Positions 4,443-10,026 of a stretch of DNA of 35,744 bases are shown one piece after another. Positions within the stretch are counted from its first letter, which is position 1, and every line of letters starts with the position of its first letter. Source of the DNA: a virus. The stretch covers positions 1-35,744 of IMG/VR virus record IMGVR_UViG_3300030103_004013, one strand, 5' to 3'. The position numbers and the translations under genes were made by a program. The notes under the pieces were generated by a model that was not told the DNA's origin, made no database searches, and saw only the letters and a program-made list of their open reading frames with translations.

Positions 4443-4638
4443 ATACATAGCTGATATATCAAGTGTCCACGAGGTTTCTGAAAAAGAAAAGAAACTTTTG
4501 GAAACAGTTTGGTCAGATGATGAGATCAAACAATGGTTAGTCAAACAAGTAATGGATAACAAGATTGAGTTTTTAGGTATTCATTATGATAATGACGGAG
4601 AAGAACTAGAGAATGTAGATTTGGGAGGAGTACTATGA
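4435..4638 (+). CDS. Cassette protein 3, acidic (67 aa)
   Basis: Starts MTKYIADISSVHEVSEKEKK. Three ATGs lie in a row (4429, 4432, 4435); the last sits six bases after GAGGAGG and is preferred. The protein is helical and acidic, with a HYDNDGEELENVD segment near the end. It overlaps both neighbours. Function unknown. Confidence 0.7.
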   Translation: MTKYIADISSVHEVSEKEKKLLETVWSDDEIKQWLVKQVMDNKIEFLGIHYDNDGEELENVDLGGVL

Positions 4639-4883
4639 CTAAACAATATAAAATATATAAAAGAACTGTCCACGAGGATCGAGGAATCCATGTAAGCTTT
4701 GGCACGGAGGAAGATGTCAAGGATTGGAGAGAGGAGGAACAAGAATGGATCGAGGAGGATCTGTGTGTTGATGCAGATACCATTGAGGAATTAAAAATAA
4801 CCTCAACTGATTCAAACATTGGTAAAATATTAAATGTAATTAACGATAACATTAATGAACTGAAAGGAAAAAGTTATGACTAA
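4635..4883 (+). CDS. Cassette protein 4, acidic (82 aa)
   Basis: Starts MTKQYKIYKRTVHEDRGIHV and has a strongly acidic middle (WREEEQEWIEEDLCVDADT). ATGA overlap with the previous gene and SD GGGAGGAG. No recognisable domain. Confidence 0.7.
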   Translation: MTKQYKIYKRTVHEDRGIHVSFGTEEDVKDWREEEQEWIEEDLCVDADTIEELKITSTDSNIGKILNVINDNINELKGKSYD

Positions 4884-5178
4884 AAAGAACTTAGTATATC
4901 CTTATGAGGGGTATAGTAGTAGTGGTAGTGATGCTGACTATGAACAACCTACAAAAAAATATCATGTTGACTTTACAAGTTTGGTAATTGACCACAGAAC
5001 TTATGAGAAACTAAAGTCAGATAGATTTGGATACCTAAACGGCAAAGAGTTTTTAAAAGAGCTAGTTGACCAAGATGTTATTGAAATTGTTAATATAGAT
5101 GAAGCAGATGAACTTGATGATCTGACTTATCCAAAAACAATTAGTAATGCAGTGAACAAATATTTAGGAGGTAAATGA
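4876..5178 (+). CDS. Cassette protein 5 (100 aa)
   Basis: Starts MTKKNLVYPYEGYSSSGSDA, with a Ser/Gly-rich N-terminal stretch, then a beta/alpha body (YHVDFTSLVIDHRTYEKLKS) and an acidic helix (IEIVNIDEADELDDL). It overlaps the previous gene by eight bases and has SD TGAAAGG. Function unknown. Confidence 0.7.
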   Translation: MTKKNLVYPYEGYSSSGSDADYEQPTKKYHVDFTSLVIDHRTYEKLKSDRFGYLNGKEFLKELVDQDVIEIVNIDEADELDDLTYPKTISNAVNKYLGGK

Positions 5179-5414
5179 TGACTAAAAGTAATGAAAAACA
5201 AATAGAATGGGTTATGGATGAAGTTAGTAAAATAATAAATCAAGCCCACAAAAAAAAATATGATTGTGTGAATGTTTGGCAAGGTATTAACCAAACTGCT
5301 ATCGAATATGGTTTTGATTGCGCACCTACCAATTCAAATATAACTATGTTTACTTTGATGAATTTAGTTGACAAACTAAAATCATTAGAAGAAGAGAGGT
5401 TAAAAAATGACTAG
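5178..5414 (+). CDS. Cassette protein 6 (78 aa)
   Basis: Starts MTKSNEKQIEWVMDEVSKII. Two ATGs occur (5175, 5178); the second is six bases after AGGAGG and in a TGATG junction with the previous stop, so it is chosen. Helical, with two Cys in the middle. Function unknown. Confidence 0.7.
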   Translation: MTKSNEKQIEWVMDEVSKIINQAHKKKYDCVNVWQGINQTAIEYGFDCAPTNSNITMFTLMNLVDKLKSLEEERLKND

Positions 5415-5631
5415 AGTAATTATGAAAACTGAAGATTATGTGGACTTTTATTCTGATTTATCTCAAATGATGTTAACTAAACACATTGAAGATGTATACA
5501 ACGATGACCCATATGAAACACAAAAAAATGGTGATATCACAATTAAAAGCAAATATGAGGATATTTGGTTAGAAATTGTTGATGATGTTTGTGAAACTAT
5601 TGATAAATTTATTATTAAGGGGGAAATATGA
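5407..5631 (+). CDS. Cassette protein 7, acidic (74 aa)
   Basis: Starts MTRVIMKTEDYVDFYSDLSQ and ends CETIDKFIIKGEI. Two acidic helices flank a Tyr/Asp/Lys-rich centre. It overlaps the previous gene by eight bases, with SD AAGAGAGG. Function unknown. Confidence 0.7.
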   Translation: MTRVIMKTEDYVDFYSDLSQMMLTKHIEDVYNDDPYETQKNGDITIKSKYEDIWLEIVDDVCETIDKFIIKGEI

Positions 5632-5921
5632 CTAGAGTAAAAATAATATTTCCAAATGACGACCCTAGATGGGAGTATGTAAGAGGTGCATTTCCCACTA
5701 GCAGAGAACAAGCAAGAGATTGTTGGATGAGTATATCTTGCAGTCTTGCACCAGAGAATCTGGCAGAGGATGGTGAGTTGCCGTACTACTTACAGATACA
5801 GAAACGAAGAGATGTATTAAAAGATGCTAAACTTTTAGTTAAACATGGTTTTAAATGTCCATCAGATATTGCTGATATGTGCGATGATGATGGGTTAATT
5901 AAATATAAGGAGAGTAAATAA
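5628..5921 (+). CDS. Cassette protein 8 (97 aa)
   Basis: Starts MTRVKIIFPNDDPRWEYVRG and has three Cys in the body (RDCWMSISC, FKCPSD) plus MCDDDG near the end; four Cys could bind a metal, but the spacing is not a recognised zinc motif. ATGA overlap and SD AAGGGGG. Function unknown. Confidence 0.7.
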   Translation: MTRVKIIFPNDDPRWEYVRGAFPTSREQARDCWMSISCSLAPENLAEDGELPYYLQIQKRRDVLKDAKLLVKHGFKCPSDIADMCDDDGLIKYKESK

Positions 5922-6220
5922 TGCCAATATTAGTACAATATAAAATCATTGATGGTTTCAATGAATACAATAACTATGTCATTCATCAAGATGATGTTGA
6001 TGTAAAAGATGATCAAGAATTAATCAGGGATGTGTTTCCTGATTCTCTACCTGATGACAATGGTGGTGAGCAAGATGACTATAGAAAAATAGAAGTTGTT
6101 TATACCAAAAGCATAGGTATTAAACATGCAGAGTTTCTGCAAGAATGTTTCATTGCATTCCCTTTTGGGGGTAATGAATGGTTAAGACAATTAGCAACGA
6201 AAAAAAGGAGTGCGAAATGA
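5921..6220 (+). CDS. Cassette protein 9 (99 aa)
   Basis: Starts MPILVQYKIIDGFNEYNNYV. The N-terminal part reads as a beta-strand followed by a very acidic segment (DDVDVKDDQE, SLPDDNGGEQDD), then AFPFGGNEWLRQLATKK, a basic helix. It shares one base with the previous stop (TAATG) and has SD AAGGAGAG. Function unknown. Confidence 0.7.
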   Translation: MPILVQYKIIDGFNEYNNYVIHQDDVDVKDDQELIRDVFPDSLPDDNGGEQDDYRKIEVVYTKSIGIKHAEFLQECFIAFPFGGNEWLRQLATKKRSAK

Positions 6221-6264
6221 AACACGAGGAAATTTTTAATGCTATTAAGCCAGAGGATGTGTGA
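6217..6264 (+). CDS. Cassette micro-ORF 10 (15 aa)
   Basis: Encodes MKHEEIFNAIKPEDV. It has its own SD (AAGGAG) and is joined to its neighbours by ATGA and TGATG overlaps, so ribosomes almost certainly pass through it. It may be a real peptide or only a device that couples translation of the next gene. Confidence 0.4.
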   Translation: MKHEEIFNAIKPEDV

Positions 6265-6515
6265 TGAAAATATGGGATGGTTATGATGATTGCATAATTG
6301 GAGTGGGAACACGATGCGGAATGACGGATGTATTTATCTATGATAAGCACAAAATGATCACAAAACTCGTAAGAAAAGATGATATGACATATGATGAAGC
6401 ACTTGAATTTATAGATTTTAATATAGCAGGTGCCTTTATAGGTGAAGATACTCCAATACTTGTAGATCGCATGACACGAGCTGAAATTAAAAGTTATATT
6501 GAAGAGTTGGATTAA
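6264..6515 (+). CDS. Conserved phage protein (83 aa), cassette protein 11
   Basis: Starts MKIWDGYDDCIIGVGTRCGM and ends KSYIEELD. The segment MTYDEALEFIDFNIAGAF followed by IGEDTPILVD resembles a small protein I have seen in many marine and T4-like phages, of unknown function. A GTG at 6261 is also in frame; the ATG at 6264 in TGATG is preferred. Confidence 0.7.
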   Translation: MKIWDGYDDCIIGVGTRCGMTDVFIYDKHKMITKLVRKDDMTYDEALEFIDFNIAGAFIGEDTPILVDRMTRAEIKSYIEELD

Positions 6516-6516
6516 T

Positions 6517-6585
6517 ATGGAACTTGTTTTAATTTATATGGTTTTGGGTCTTGTTATATACTTTTGGGAGGGTAAACAAAAATAA
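6517..6585 (+). CDS. 22-aa membrane micro-peptide, cassette protein 12
   Basis: Encodes MELVLIYMVLGLVIYFWEG then KQK: one transmembrane helix and a short basic tail. It starts one base after the previous stop, with GAAGAG upstream. It resembles the 21-aa peptide at 3501-3566 in length and layout but not in sequence. It is the last gene of the + cassette and ends six bases from the end of the convergent small terminase gene. Function unknown. Confidence 0.5.
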   Translation: MELVLIYMVLGLVIYFWEGKQK

Positions 6586-6590
6586 TATGA

Positions 6591-7103
6591 TTAAGTGATT
6601 TCTTTGATATGATTAGGTGTTACATCTATGATTGCGGAAGAGTCGTCTATTTTCTTTTCTAATTGTTGCAATCTTTCTTCTAGTTGTTCCCTGCTCATAC
6701 CCTCTAAAGTATTATGAGTGATCTCTTTTTTATCAACAAACATTCCTGCCATTTGACCTGCTCGAAACTCTGCGTTAATTGCTCCAGTATACTGACCTTT
6801 CTGCTCTGCACCATTTCGCAAACGTTCAAATGTTTTAAATCTAGCCAATTTATCTTTTTCATACTTATCTTGTTCTCTTTGTAATCTTTTTTCTAAATAC
6901 CTACAAACATGAGGATTTAAATCTGGATTTAACAAACGACTTGCTTGTTCATATGGTTTCCCACGGGTTGAAGTATATCCAGCTTTTTCAGCCGCGTCTG
7001 CTTTTTTTATTTGTCCCCAATTCGAAACAAGAATATCGACAAACTTTCGTTGTTGAGCAGTTAATTCAATAGATGATTTCAATTGATTAGATTTTTTTAC
7101 CAT
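6591..7103 (-). CDS. terS: Small terminase subunit (170 aa)
   Basis: Recognises phage DNA for packaging by the large subunit. The N-terminal half has the helix-turn-helix pattern of this family: LTAQQRKFVDILVSNWG (residues 14-30), KADAAEKAGYTS (34-45) and ASRLLNPDLNPHVCRYLEK. The C-terminal half is predicted coiled coil (EQLEERLQQLEKKI) for ring assembly. The length is normal for the family. Its last residues (TPNHIKEIT) are encoded by ATGATT repeat DNA. It has no adjacent large terminase gene, which is unusual. There is no strong SD; AGGAAA is 18 bases upstream of the ATG. A promoter lies at 7127-7155. Confidence 0.8.
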   Translation of the reverse strand: MVKKSNQLKSSIELTAQQRKFVDILVSNWGQIKKADAAEKAGYTSTRGKPYEQASRLLNPDLNPHVCRYLEKRLQREQDKYEKDKLARFKTFERLRNGAEQKGQYTGAINAEFRAGQMAGMFVDKKEITHNTLEGMSREQLEERLQQLEKKIDDSSAIIDVTPNHIKEIT

Positions 7104-7120
7104 TTTTTGTATATATATAT

Positions 7121-7269
7121 TTCCTAAGAATAAAAAAAAAAAATAAAAAATGCAAGCTTCTGTCCATAAGAAATCTGTATTTTTCCTATTTTTTGGGAAT
7201 TTTTCCTAAAATTTTCCTAAAACTTTTTGGTGTTTTTCCTAGTTTTCTGGGATTTTTCCTAGTTTCCTA
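7121..7269. repeat. Seven TTCCTA repeats upstream of the small terminase gene
   Basis: TTCCTA (TAGGAA on the minus strand) occurs with CC at 7123, 7185, 7205, 7216, 7238, 7258 and 7266. The gaps are 62, 20, 11, 22, 20 and 8 bases, mostly close to whole helical turns, so most copies would lie on one face of the DNA. No gene explains it. Candidate small-terminase (pac) binding array, activator sites or origin iterons. Confidence 0.6.
7127..7155 (-). promoter_or_regulatory. Promoter for the small terminase gene
   Basis: On the minus strand TTGCAT (7150-7155), 17-base spacer, TATTCT (7127-7132). The same TTGCAT -35 is used at 2966-2971. One TTCCTA copy lies right at the expected transcription start. 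Confidence 0.45.
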
Positions 7270-7418
7270 AAATATTTGCTTATTTTACTTTTTGTTTTAA
7301 AAAAAAAGTTGTAAGGAACGACATTATAGGATTTTGGGAAAAAATGATTGTACACTATGATTAAATATGATAGAACAATATATGTAGGGGTATCACCTCT
7401 TCCTTTCGTTACATATTG
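7270..7418. other. Non-coding stretch with an orphan SD-like motif
   Basis: I see no convincing gene. On the minus strand TAACGAAAGGAAGAGG (7396-7411) matches the extended ribosome-binding motif found before many genes here, but it is followed by only an 11-codon GTG ORF. A 62-codon minus frame over this stretch (7239-7427) runs through the TTCCTA array and lacks its own SD. Confidence 0.5.
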
Positions 7419-7460
7419 ATAGCACATAGATTTTTATGATTTATGTGCTATTTTTTTATA
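7419..7460 (+). promoter_or_regulatory. Hairpin - TTTTTTT - N3 - ATG element, copy 3
   Basis: TAGCACATA (7420-7428) pairs with TATGTGCTA (7442-7450), then seven T (7451-7457), ATA and ATG at 7461. The stem-to-start layout equals that of the two copies at 1164-1204 and 1412-1451, but loop and stem sequence are unrelated and no SD precedes the stem. It could also simply be a terminator for rightward transcription. Confidence 0.6.
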
Positions 7461-7703
7461 ATGTATCTTTTTCTTGAATTTATTTGTGCGATTACGGCTG
7501 TTATTTCTATTTACATTTATGGTAATCAATCCTGGTATGCACCTCTATTTGGTCTATTTTCACAAATATTCTGGCTCACGTGGACCGTGGTTGGTGGTCA
7601 TTATCCCATGCTTATATTGAGCTGCGCCATGATAATCACGCATTTTAGAAATTTTAAGACGATGCAGACTACAAAAGTTTTGAGACAAAAATGGTGGAAA
7701 TAG
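7461..7703 (+). CDS. Membrane protein, unknown function (80 aa)
   Basis: Three hydrophobic segments are visible: MYLFLEFICAITAVISIYI, LFGLFSQIFWLTWTVV and MLILSCAMIITHF, followed by a basic tail (RNFKTMQTTKVLRQKWWK). The ATG at 7443 in the same frame falls within the hairpin arm, so the ATG at 7461 is preferred. It overlaps the 3' end of the convergent 7669-8133 gene by 35 bases and is the only + gene in this stretch. It might be a holin or a host-envelope modifier; there is no family evidence. Confidence 0.6.
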   Translation: MYLFLEFICAITAVISIYIYGNQSWYAPLFGLFSQIFWLTWTVVGGHYPMLILSCAMIITHFRNFKTMQTTKVLRQKWWK

Positions 7704-8133
7704 GTACATCTGGTAAGCTTTTTACGTATACTCTATATTTTACTACATCTTTTCTTTTTTCTTTTCTCACTATTTTATTATTAGTAGCTATCATTTTTCG
7801 ATAAAGTTTATCGTATTTTTTCCATGCGACTTGTCTTTGGGTAAAAAAGACTTTTTTTCTTTTTAATGCACTAACGTAGCATTCAACCATATCATCTGGG
7901 TCGAGGGTTCCCCATTCACAGGTTCTACGAAAATCGAATTCGTTACCTATGATCCAATTATGTGCATTTATTTTTATTAAGGATGATTTTCTATCTGATT
8001 GTGTTATGAGTGTTTCGTCAAAGGCGTTGACGACTACAGCTCGCCAGAGCTTTTGTTCTGGGTCGATTCCTTTATTAAGAACGGATCGCGCAAATTTTAA
8101 TCCTATGGTTTTGAGTAAATTTGGTGCTACCAT
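7669..8133 (-). CDS. Conserved phage protein of unknown function (154 aa)
   Basis: The segment EQKLWRAVVVNAFDETLI (about residues 26-43) followed by AHNWIIGNEFDFRRTCEWG and LDPDDMVECYVSAL resembles a helical phage protein found in many alphaproteobacterial phages; its role is not known to me. The C-terminal third is very basic (KIVRKEKRKDVVKYRVY). It starts in TAATG with the upstream stop and has only a weak SD, so translation is probably coupled. Confidence 0.65.
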   Translation of the reverse strand: MVAPNLLKTIGLKFARSVLNKGIDPEQKLWRAVVVNAFDETLITQSDRKSSLIKINAHNWIIGNEFDFRRTCEWGTLDPDDMVECYVSALKRKKVFFTQRQVAWKKYDKLYRKMIATNNKIVRKEKRKDVVKYRVYVKSLPDVPISTIFVSKLL

Positions 8134-8357
8134 TAGTGAAAGTAATTTTTTGCTATTTCATTTAGCACTTTTTTATACTTTCGCAACAATGTTTTTGATG
8201 GTTTTTCTTCAGCAAGGTTAATCATATACTCTTGATATAGTCTATCGAACAGAAAGATTCTATCTTCAAAGTCCATATCTTTAAGATTTACTATTAATTG
8301 TAATTCTTCTTCTACTTCGTATACTTTATAGAGTTCAGTTTTTTTTGACATATACAT
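8133..8357 (-). CDS. Small helical protein of unknown function (74 aa)
   Basis: Starts MYMSKKTELYKVYEVEEELQ and ends LNEIAKNYFH; a second ATG two codons later is equally possible. Predicted mostly helical, with acidic and basic halves. Neither ATG has a clear SD. It shares one base with the next gene's start. No family recognised. Confidence 0.6.
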   Translation of the reverse strand: MYMSKKTELYKVYEVEEELQLIVNLKDMDFEDRIFLFDRLYQEYMINLAEEKPSKTLLRKYKKVLNEIAKNYFH

Positions 8358-8370
8358 AGTTTAACCAACT

Positions 8371-8592
8371 CTATTCTTTTTTGCTACCTTTGATAACAGT
8401 AAATTTTTTGTAATCATTGAATTCATATTCTAAGTGCGCAACTTCTTTAAATATTTCAAGGGTTTGTTCTTTAGATATGTCACCTAACTTTAGATCGTAA
8501 ATCAAGCTGAAGGCCTCGACATAATTCTTATGACTTAATTTAAACGATAATAAATTAAGTAATTTTTTAAGTTTTTCTTTTTTATCAAGCAT
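8371..8592 (-). CDS. Small helical protein of unknown function (73 aa)
   Basis: Starts MLDKKEKLKKLLNLLSFKLS and ends KFTVIKGSKKE. Lys/Leu-rich helices, then an acidic part (EVAHLEYEFNDYKK). SD GGAGA lies six to seven bases before the ATG at 8592. It lies between the HNH gene and 8133-8357 in a run of same-strand small genes. Confidence 0.65.
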   Translation of the reverse strand: MLDKKEKLKKLLNLLSFKLSHKNYVEAFSLIYDLKLGDISKEQTLEIFKEVAHLEYEFNDYKKFTVIKGSKKE

Positions 8593-8606
8593 AGTATCTC
8601 CAATTA

Positions 8607-8921
8607 TTAATCACCTTGATCCTTGATCCGTGATTGCTGGTACTTGATATTTTTACTTTTAAACGTTGGTAACTGACTATCGCAGTTAGGACACACGAAC
8701 CTAAGGTTCTCGAGCCTATGATCATTTTTTACACCATTTATGTGATCGAGTACAAGCACTAATTTTTTTTCTTTCCAATCGCCTCTGTTTTTACAAAATG
8801 CGCAAACGTAATCGAGAAGCTTATCTTTTAATATGCGTGCTTTCAAACGACCACGATTTTTATATGATGAGTCCTTAACAAATAATGTTTTAGCAGAAAT
8901 GCTAGTGTATTGATTAGCCAT
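8607..8921 (-). CDS. HNH endonuclease (104 aa)
   Basis: Metal-dependent nuclease of the HNH type. Cys pairs CAFC (C40/C43) and CPNC (C77/C80) form the zinc ribbon around the catalytic beta-beta-alpha core LDHINGVKNDHRLENLRFVC (D59, H60, N62, N72). The length fits a free-standing phage HNH protein, which may be a homing nuclease or support packaging. SD AAGGGAGAG precedes the ATG at 8921. Basic flanks would help DNA binding. Confidence 0.9.
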   Translation of the reverse strand: MANQYTSISAKTLFVKDSSYKNRGRLKARILKDKLLDYVCAFCKNRGDWKEKKLVLVLDHINGVKNDHRLENLRFVCPNCDSQLPTFKSKNIKYQQSRIKDQGD

Positions 8922-8972
8922 ACTCTCTCCCTTTCACTTATAGGATAAGGGTTTGAGGTCCGTGTGTCTAGG

Positions 8973-9128
8973 TTAGTGTCTTTTGATTTTTTTAAATACG
9001 ATGCTGCAATATGGACACATTACTTTGTCAACCCCTTCAAGTGATAAAAAAATCAGAGGATGACCTCCAGAGTCTTCACCCTTACAACACACTGTTGTTT
9101 CGTTAAAGACTTGAATTATTTTAGCCAT
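8973..9128 (-). CDS. CHCC zinc-finger protein (51 aa)
   Basis: Starts MAKIIQVFNETTVCCKGEDS. Its C14/C15, GGHPLIFL (H23) and VMCPYCSIVF (C38/C41) match the layout of the CHCC zinc-finger family, small proteins common in alphaproteobacteria and homologous to the complex I zinc subunit NDUFS6. The family pattern is C - HPR(V/I)(Y/F)L - CPYC. The gene starts inside the upstream stop region with an eight-base overlap. In a phage it might be a host-derived gene affecting respiration or a nucleic-acid-binding protein; the function is unproven. Confidence 0.75.
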   Translation of the reverse strand: MAKIIQVFNETTVCCKGEDSGGHPLIFLSLEGVDKVMCPYCSIVFKKIKRH

Positions 9129-9240
9129 TTTCTTTTAACTGTTGTAGTTTTAACATGGTGTAACCATAATGACTTTGTAAACGTTTTGCGGCATAACCTG
9201 GTGTTTTAATACATTTGATTAAAATTTCTTTTTCATTCAT
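9121..9240 (-). CDS. Small protein of unknown function (39 aa)
   Basis: Starts MNEKEILIKCIKTPGYAAKR and ends LKLQQLKENG; helical and basic. The frame is open further upstream to 9363, but that part lies over the DnaJ-type zinc-finger gene in another frame, so I start it at 9240, where AGGA lies upstream and the overlap is eight bases. It sits between two zinc-finger genes. Function unknown. Confidence 0.55.
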   Translation of the reverse strand: MNEKEILIKCIKTPGYAAKRLQSHYGYTMLKLQQLKENG

Positions 9241-9388
9241 AATGTTTTCCTGAATGACCTGATCCTCCGCATGCATTACACACGTAAGTTGTGTCAATAT
9301 CTTTATTTGCAAGTCTGTGAGATTTGGTAAATCCATTACCGTGACATTCTTCACAGACTTCATAAACTACTATTTTTTCTTTAATCAT
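9233..9388 (-). CDS. Free-standing DnaJ-type zinc-finger micro-protein (51 aa)
   Basis: Starts MIKEKIVVYEVCEECHGNGF and contains CEECHGNG (C12/C15) and CNACGGSG (C37/C40), two copies of the CxxCxGxG repeat that builds one zinc site in the DnaJ central domain. There is no J domain or substrate domain. ATGA overlap with the upstream gene and SD AAGGAA support the start. It could bind unfolded proteins, or regulate a partner such as the host DnaK system or the phage polymerase; this is inference. Confidence 0.75.
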   Translation of the reverse strand: MIKEKIVVYEVCEECHGNGFTKSHRLANKDIDTTYVCNACGGSGHSGKHYE

Positions 9389-9591
9389 TCTTTTTCCTTC
9401 GTTACACATTGCTGTTTATATTTTGTATATCCAAATATAGTCACTGCAGGATTATTAGGATCAGCCTCTGACCATCCTTTGTCAACCCATACACAAGTAT
9501 ATTGTCGTTCATTATTTTTCTTTTGTACAAAAAAATCCGCGTTGCTCCAAGTATACAGATTTATTACTAATCCTACAATTAACGTTTCCAT
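9385..9591 (-). CDS. Small protein with hydrophobic N-terminus (68 aa)
   Basis: Starts METLIVGLVINLYTWSNADF, a short hydrophobic segment that could be a membrane anchor or signal peptide but lacks a clear basic start. Two Cys (YTCVWVD, QQCVTK) could form a disulfide outside the cytoplasm. SD AAGGAG lies ahead of the ATG at 9591. Function unknown. Confidence 0.6.
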   Translation of the reverse strand: METLIVGLVINLYTWSNADFFVQKKNNERQYTCVWVDKGWSEADPNNPAVTIFGYTKYKQQCVTKEKE

Positions 9592-9593
9592 TA

Positions 9594-9827
9594 TTACTCC
9601 TTATCTTTTACTTGATCCCATTTGTTTAGCCTATATTTTTTAAACCAAGTAATGGGATCGTTACACTTGACGGCTTTTATTTTTTTGTTTGGGTGTTTTT
9701 TATTAAAGTTTGAAGTCAACTCTAGTGTTGCATGCTCGCAAACGTCATGAGTGAAGTTTGAATGATGTTGCATATATAATTTATTATTAAATTCAAACCA
9801 CACGGTAATTATCATCCAACTAAACAT
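9594..9827 (-). CDS. Small protein with hydrophobic N-terminus (77 aa)
   Basis: Starts MFSWMIITVWFEFNNKLYMQ and ends WDQVKDKE. A TTG one codon earlier (9830) and an internal ATG (9815) are alternatives. Two Cys (DVCEHAT, VKCNDPIT) and a basic C-terminal half. It overlaps the upstream gene by eight bases. I do not recognise it; the N-terminus suggests membrane anchoring or export, like its neighbours. Confidence 0.55.
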   Translation of the reverse strand: MFSWMIITVWFEFNNKLYMQHHSNFTHDVCEHATLELTSNFNKKHPNKKIKAVKCNDPITWFKKYRLNKWDQVKDKE

Positions 9828-10026
9828 CAATCCCTAATCTTTTTCTCGCATCTTGTCGCAGTAAAAAAGTTTTTTCATCATAACAACCCCAACCTTCAAC
9901 GTTTTTCTTAGTTTCAGTTTCAAAAATTTCTACTTGCTCATTTATTTTTGCATAGTCACAAATTTCTACTTCACCATATACATGTTCAAGGTCATTGGCT
10001 AAAAAAAATATTACAATCCATTTCAT
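9820..10026 (-). CDS. Small protein with hydrophobic N-terminus (68 aa)
   Basis: Starts MKWIVIFFLANDLEHVYGEV, a basic residue followed by a short hydrophobic run. Two Cys (EICDYA, WGCYDEK). SD AAAGGAGC and an ATGA overlap with the upstream gene support the start. The C-terminus is basic and helical (LLRQDARKRLGIDV). Function unknown; third of three similar-looking small proteins in a row. Confidence 0.6.
   Translation of the reverse strand: MKWIVIFFLANDLEHVYGEVEICDYAKINEQVEIFETETKKNVEGWGCYDEKTFLLRQDARKRLGIDV

Noticed and set aside
7239-7427. 62-aa minus frame upstream of the small terminase gene
   Set aside because: Runs through the TTCCTA array and the orphan SD motif, has no SD before its ATG, and its low-complexity product looks accidental.
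9241-9363. N-terminal extension of the 39-aa gene at 9121-9240
   Set aside because: The overlapping frame encodes a clear DnaJ-type zinc finger with SD, so the extension is out-of-frame reading of that gene.
9317-9643. 108-aa + frame
   Set aside because: Antisense to two supported small genes; no SD and low-complexity hydrophobic content.
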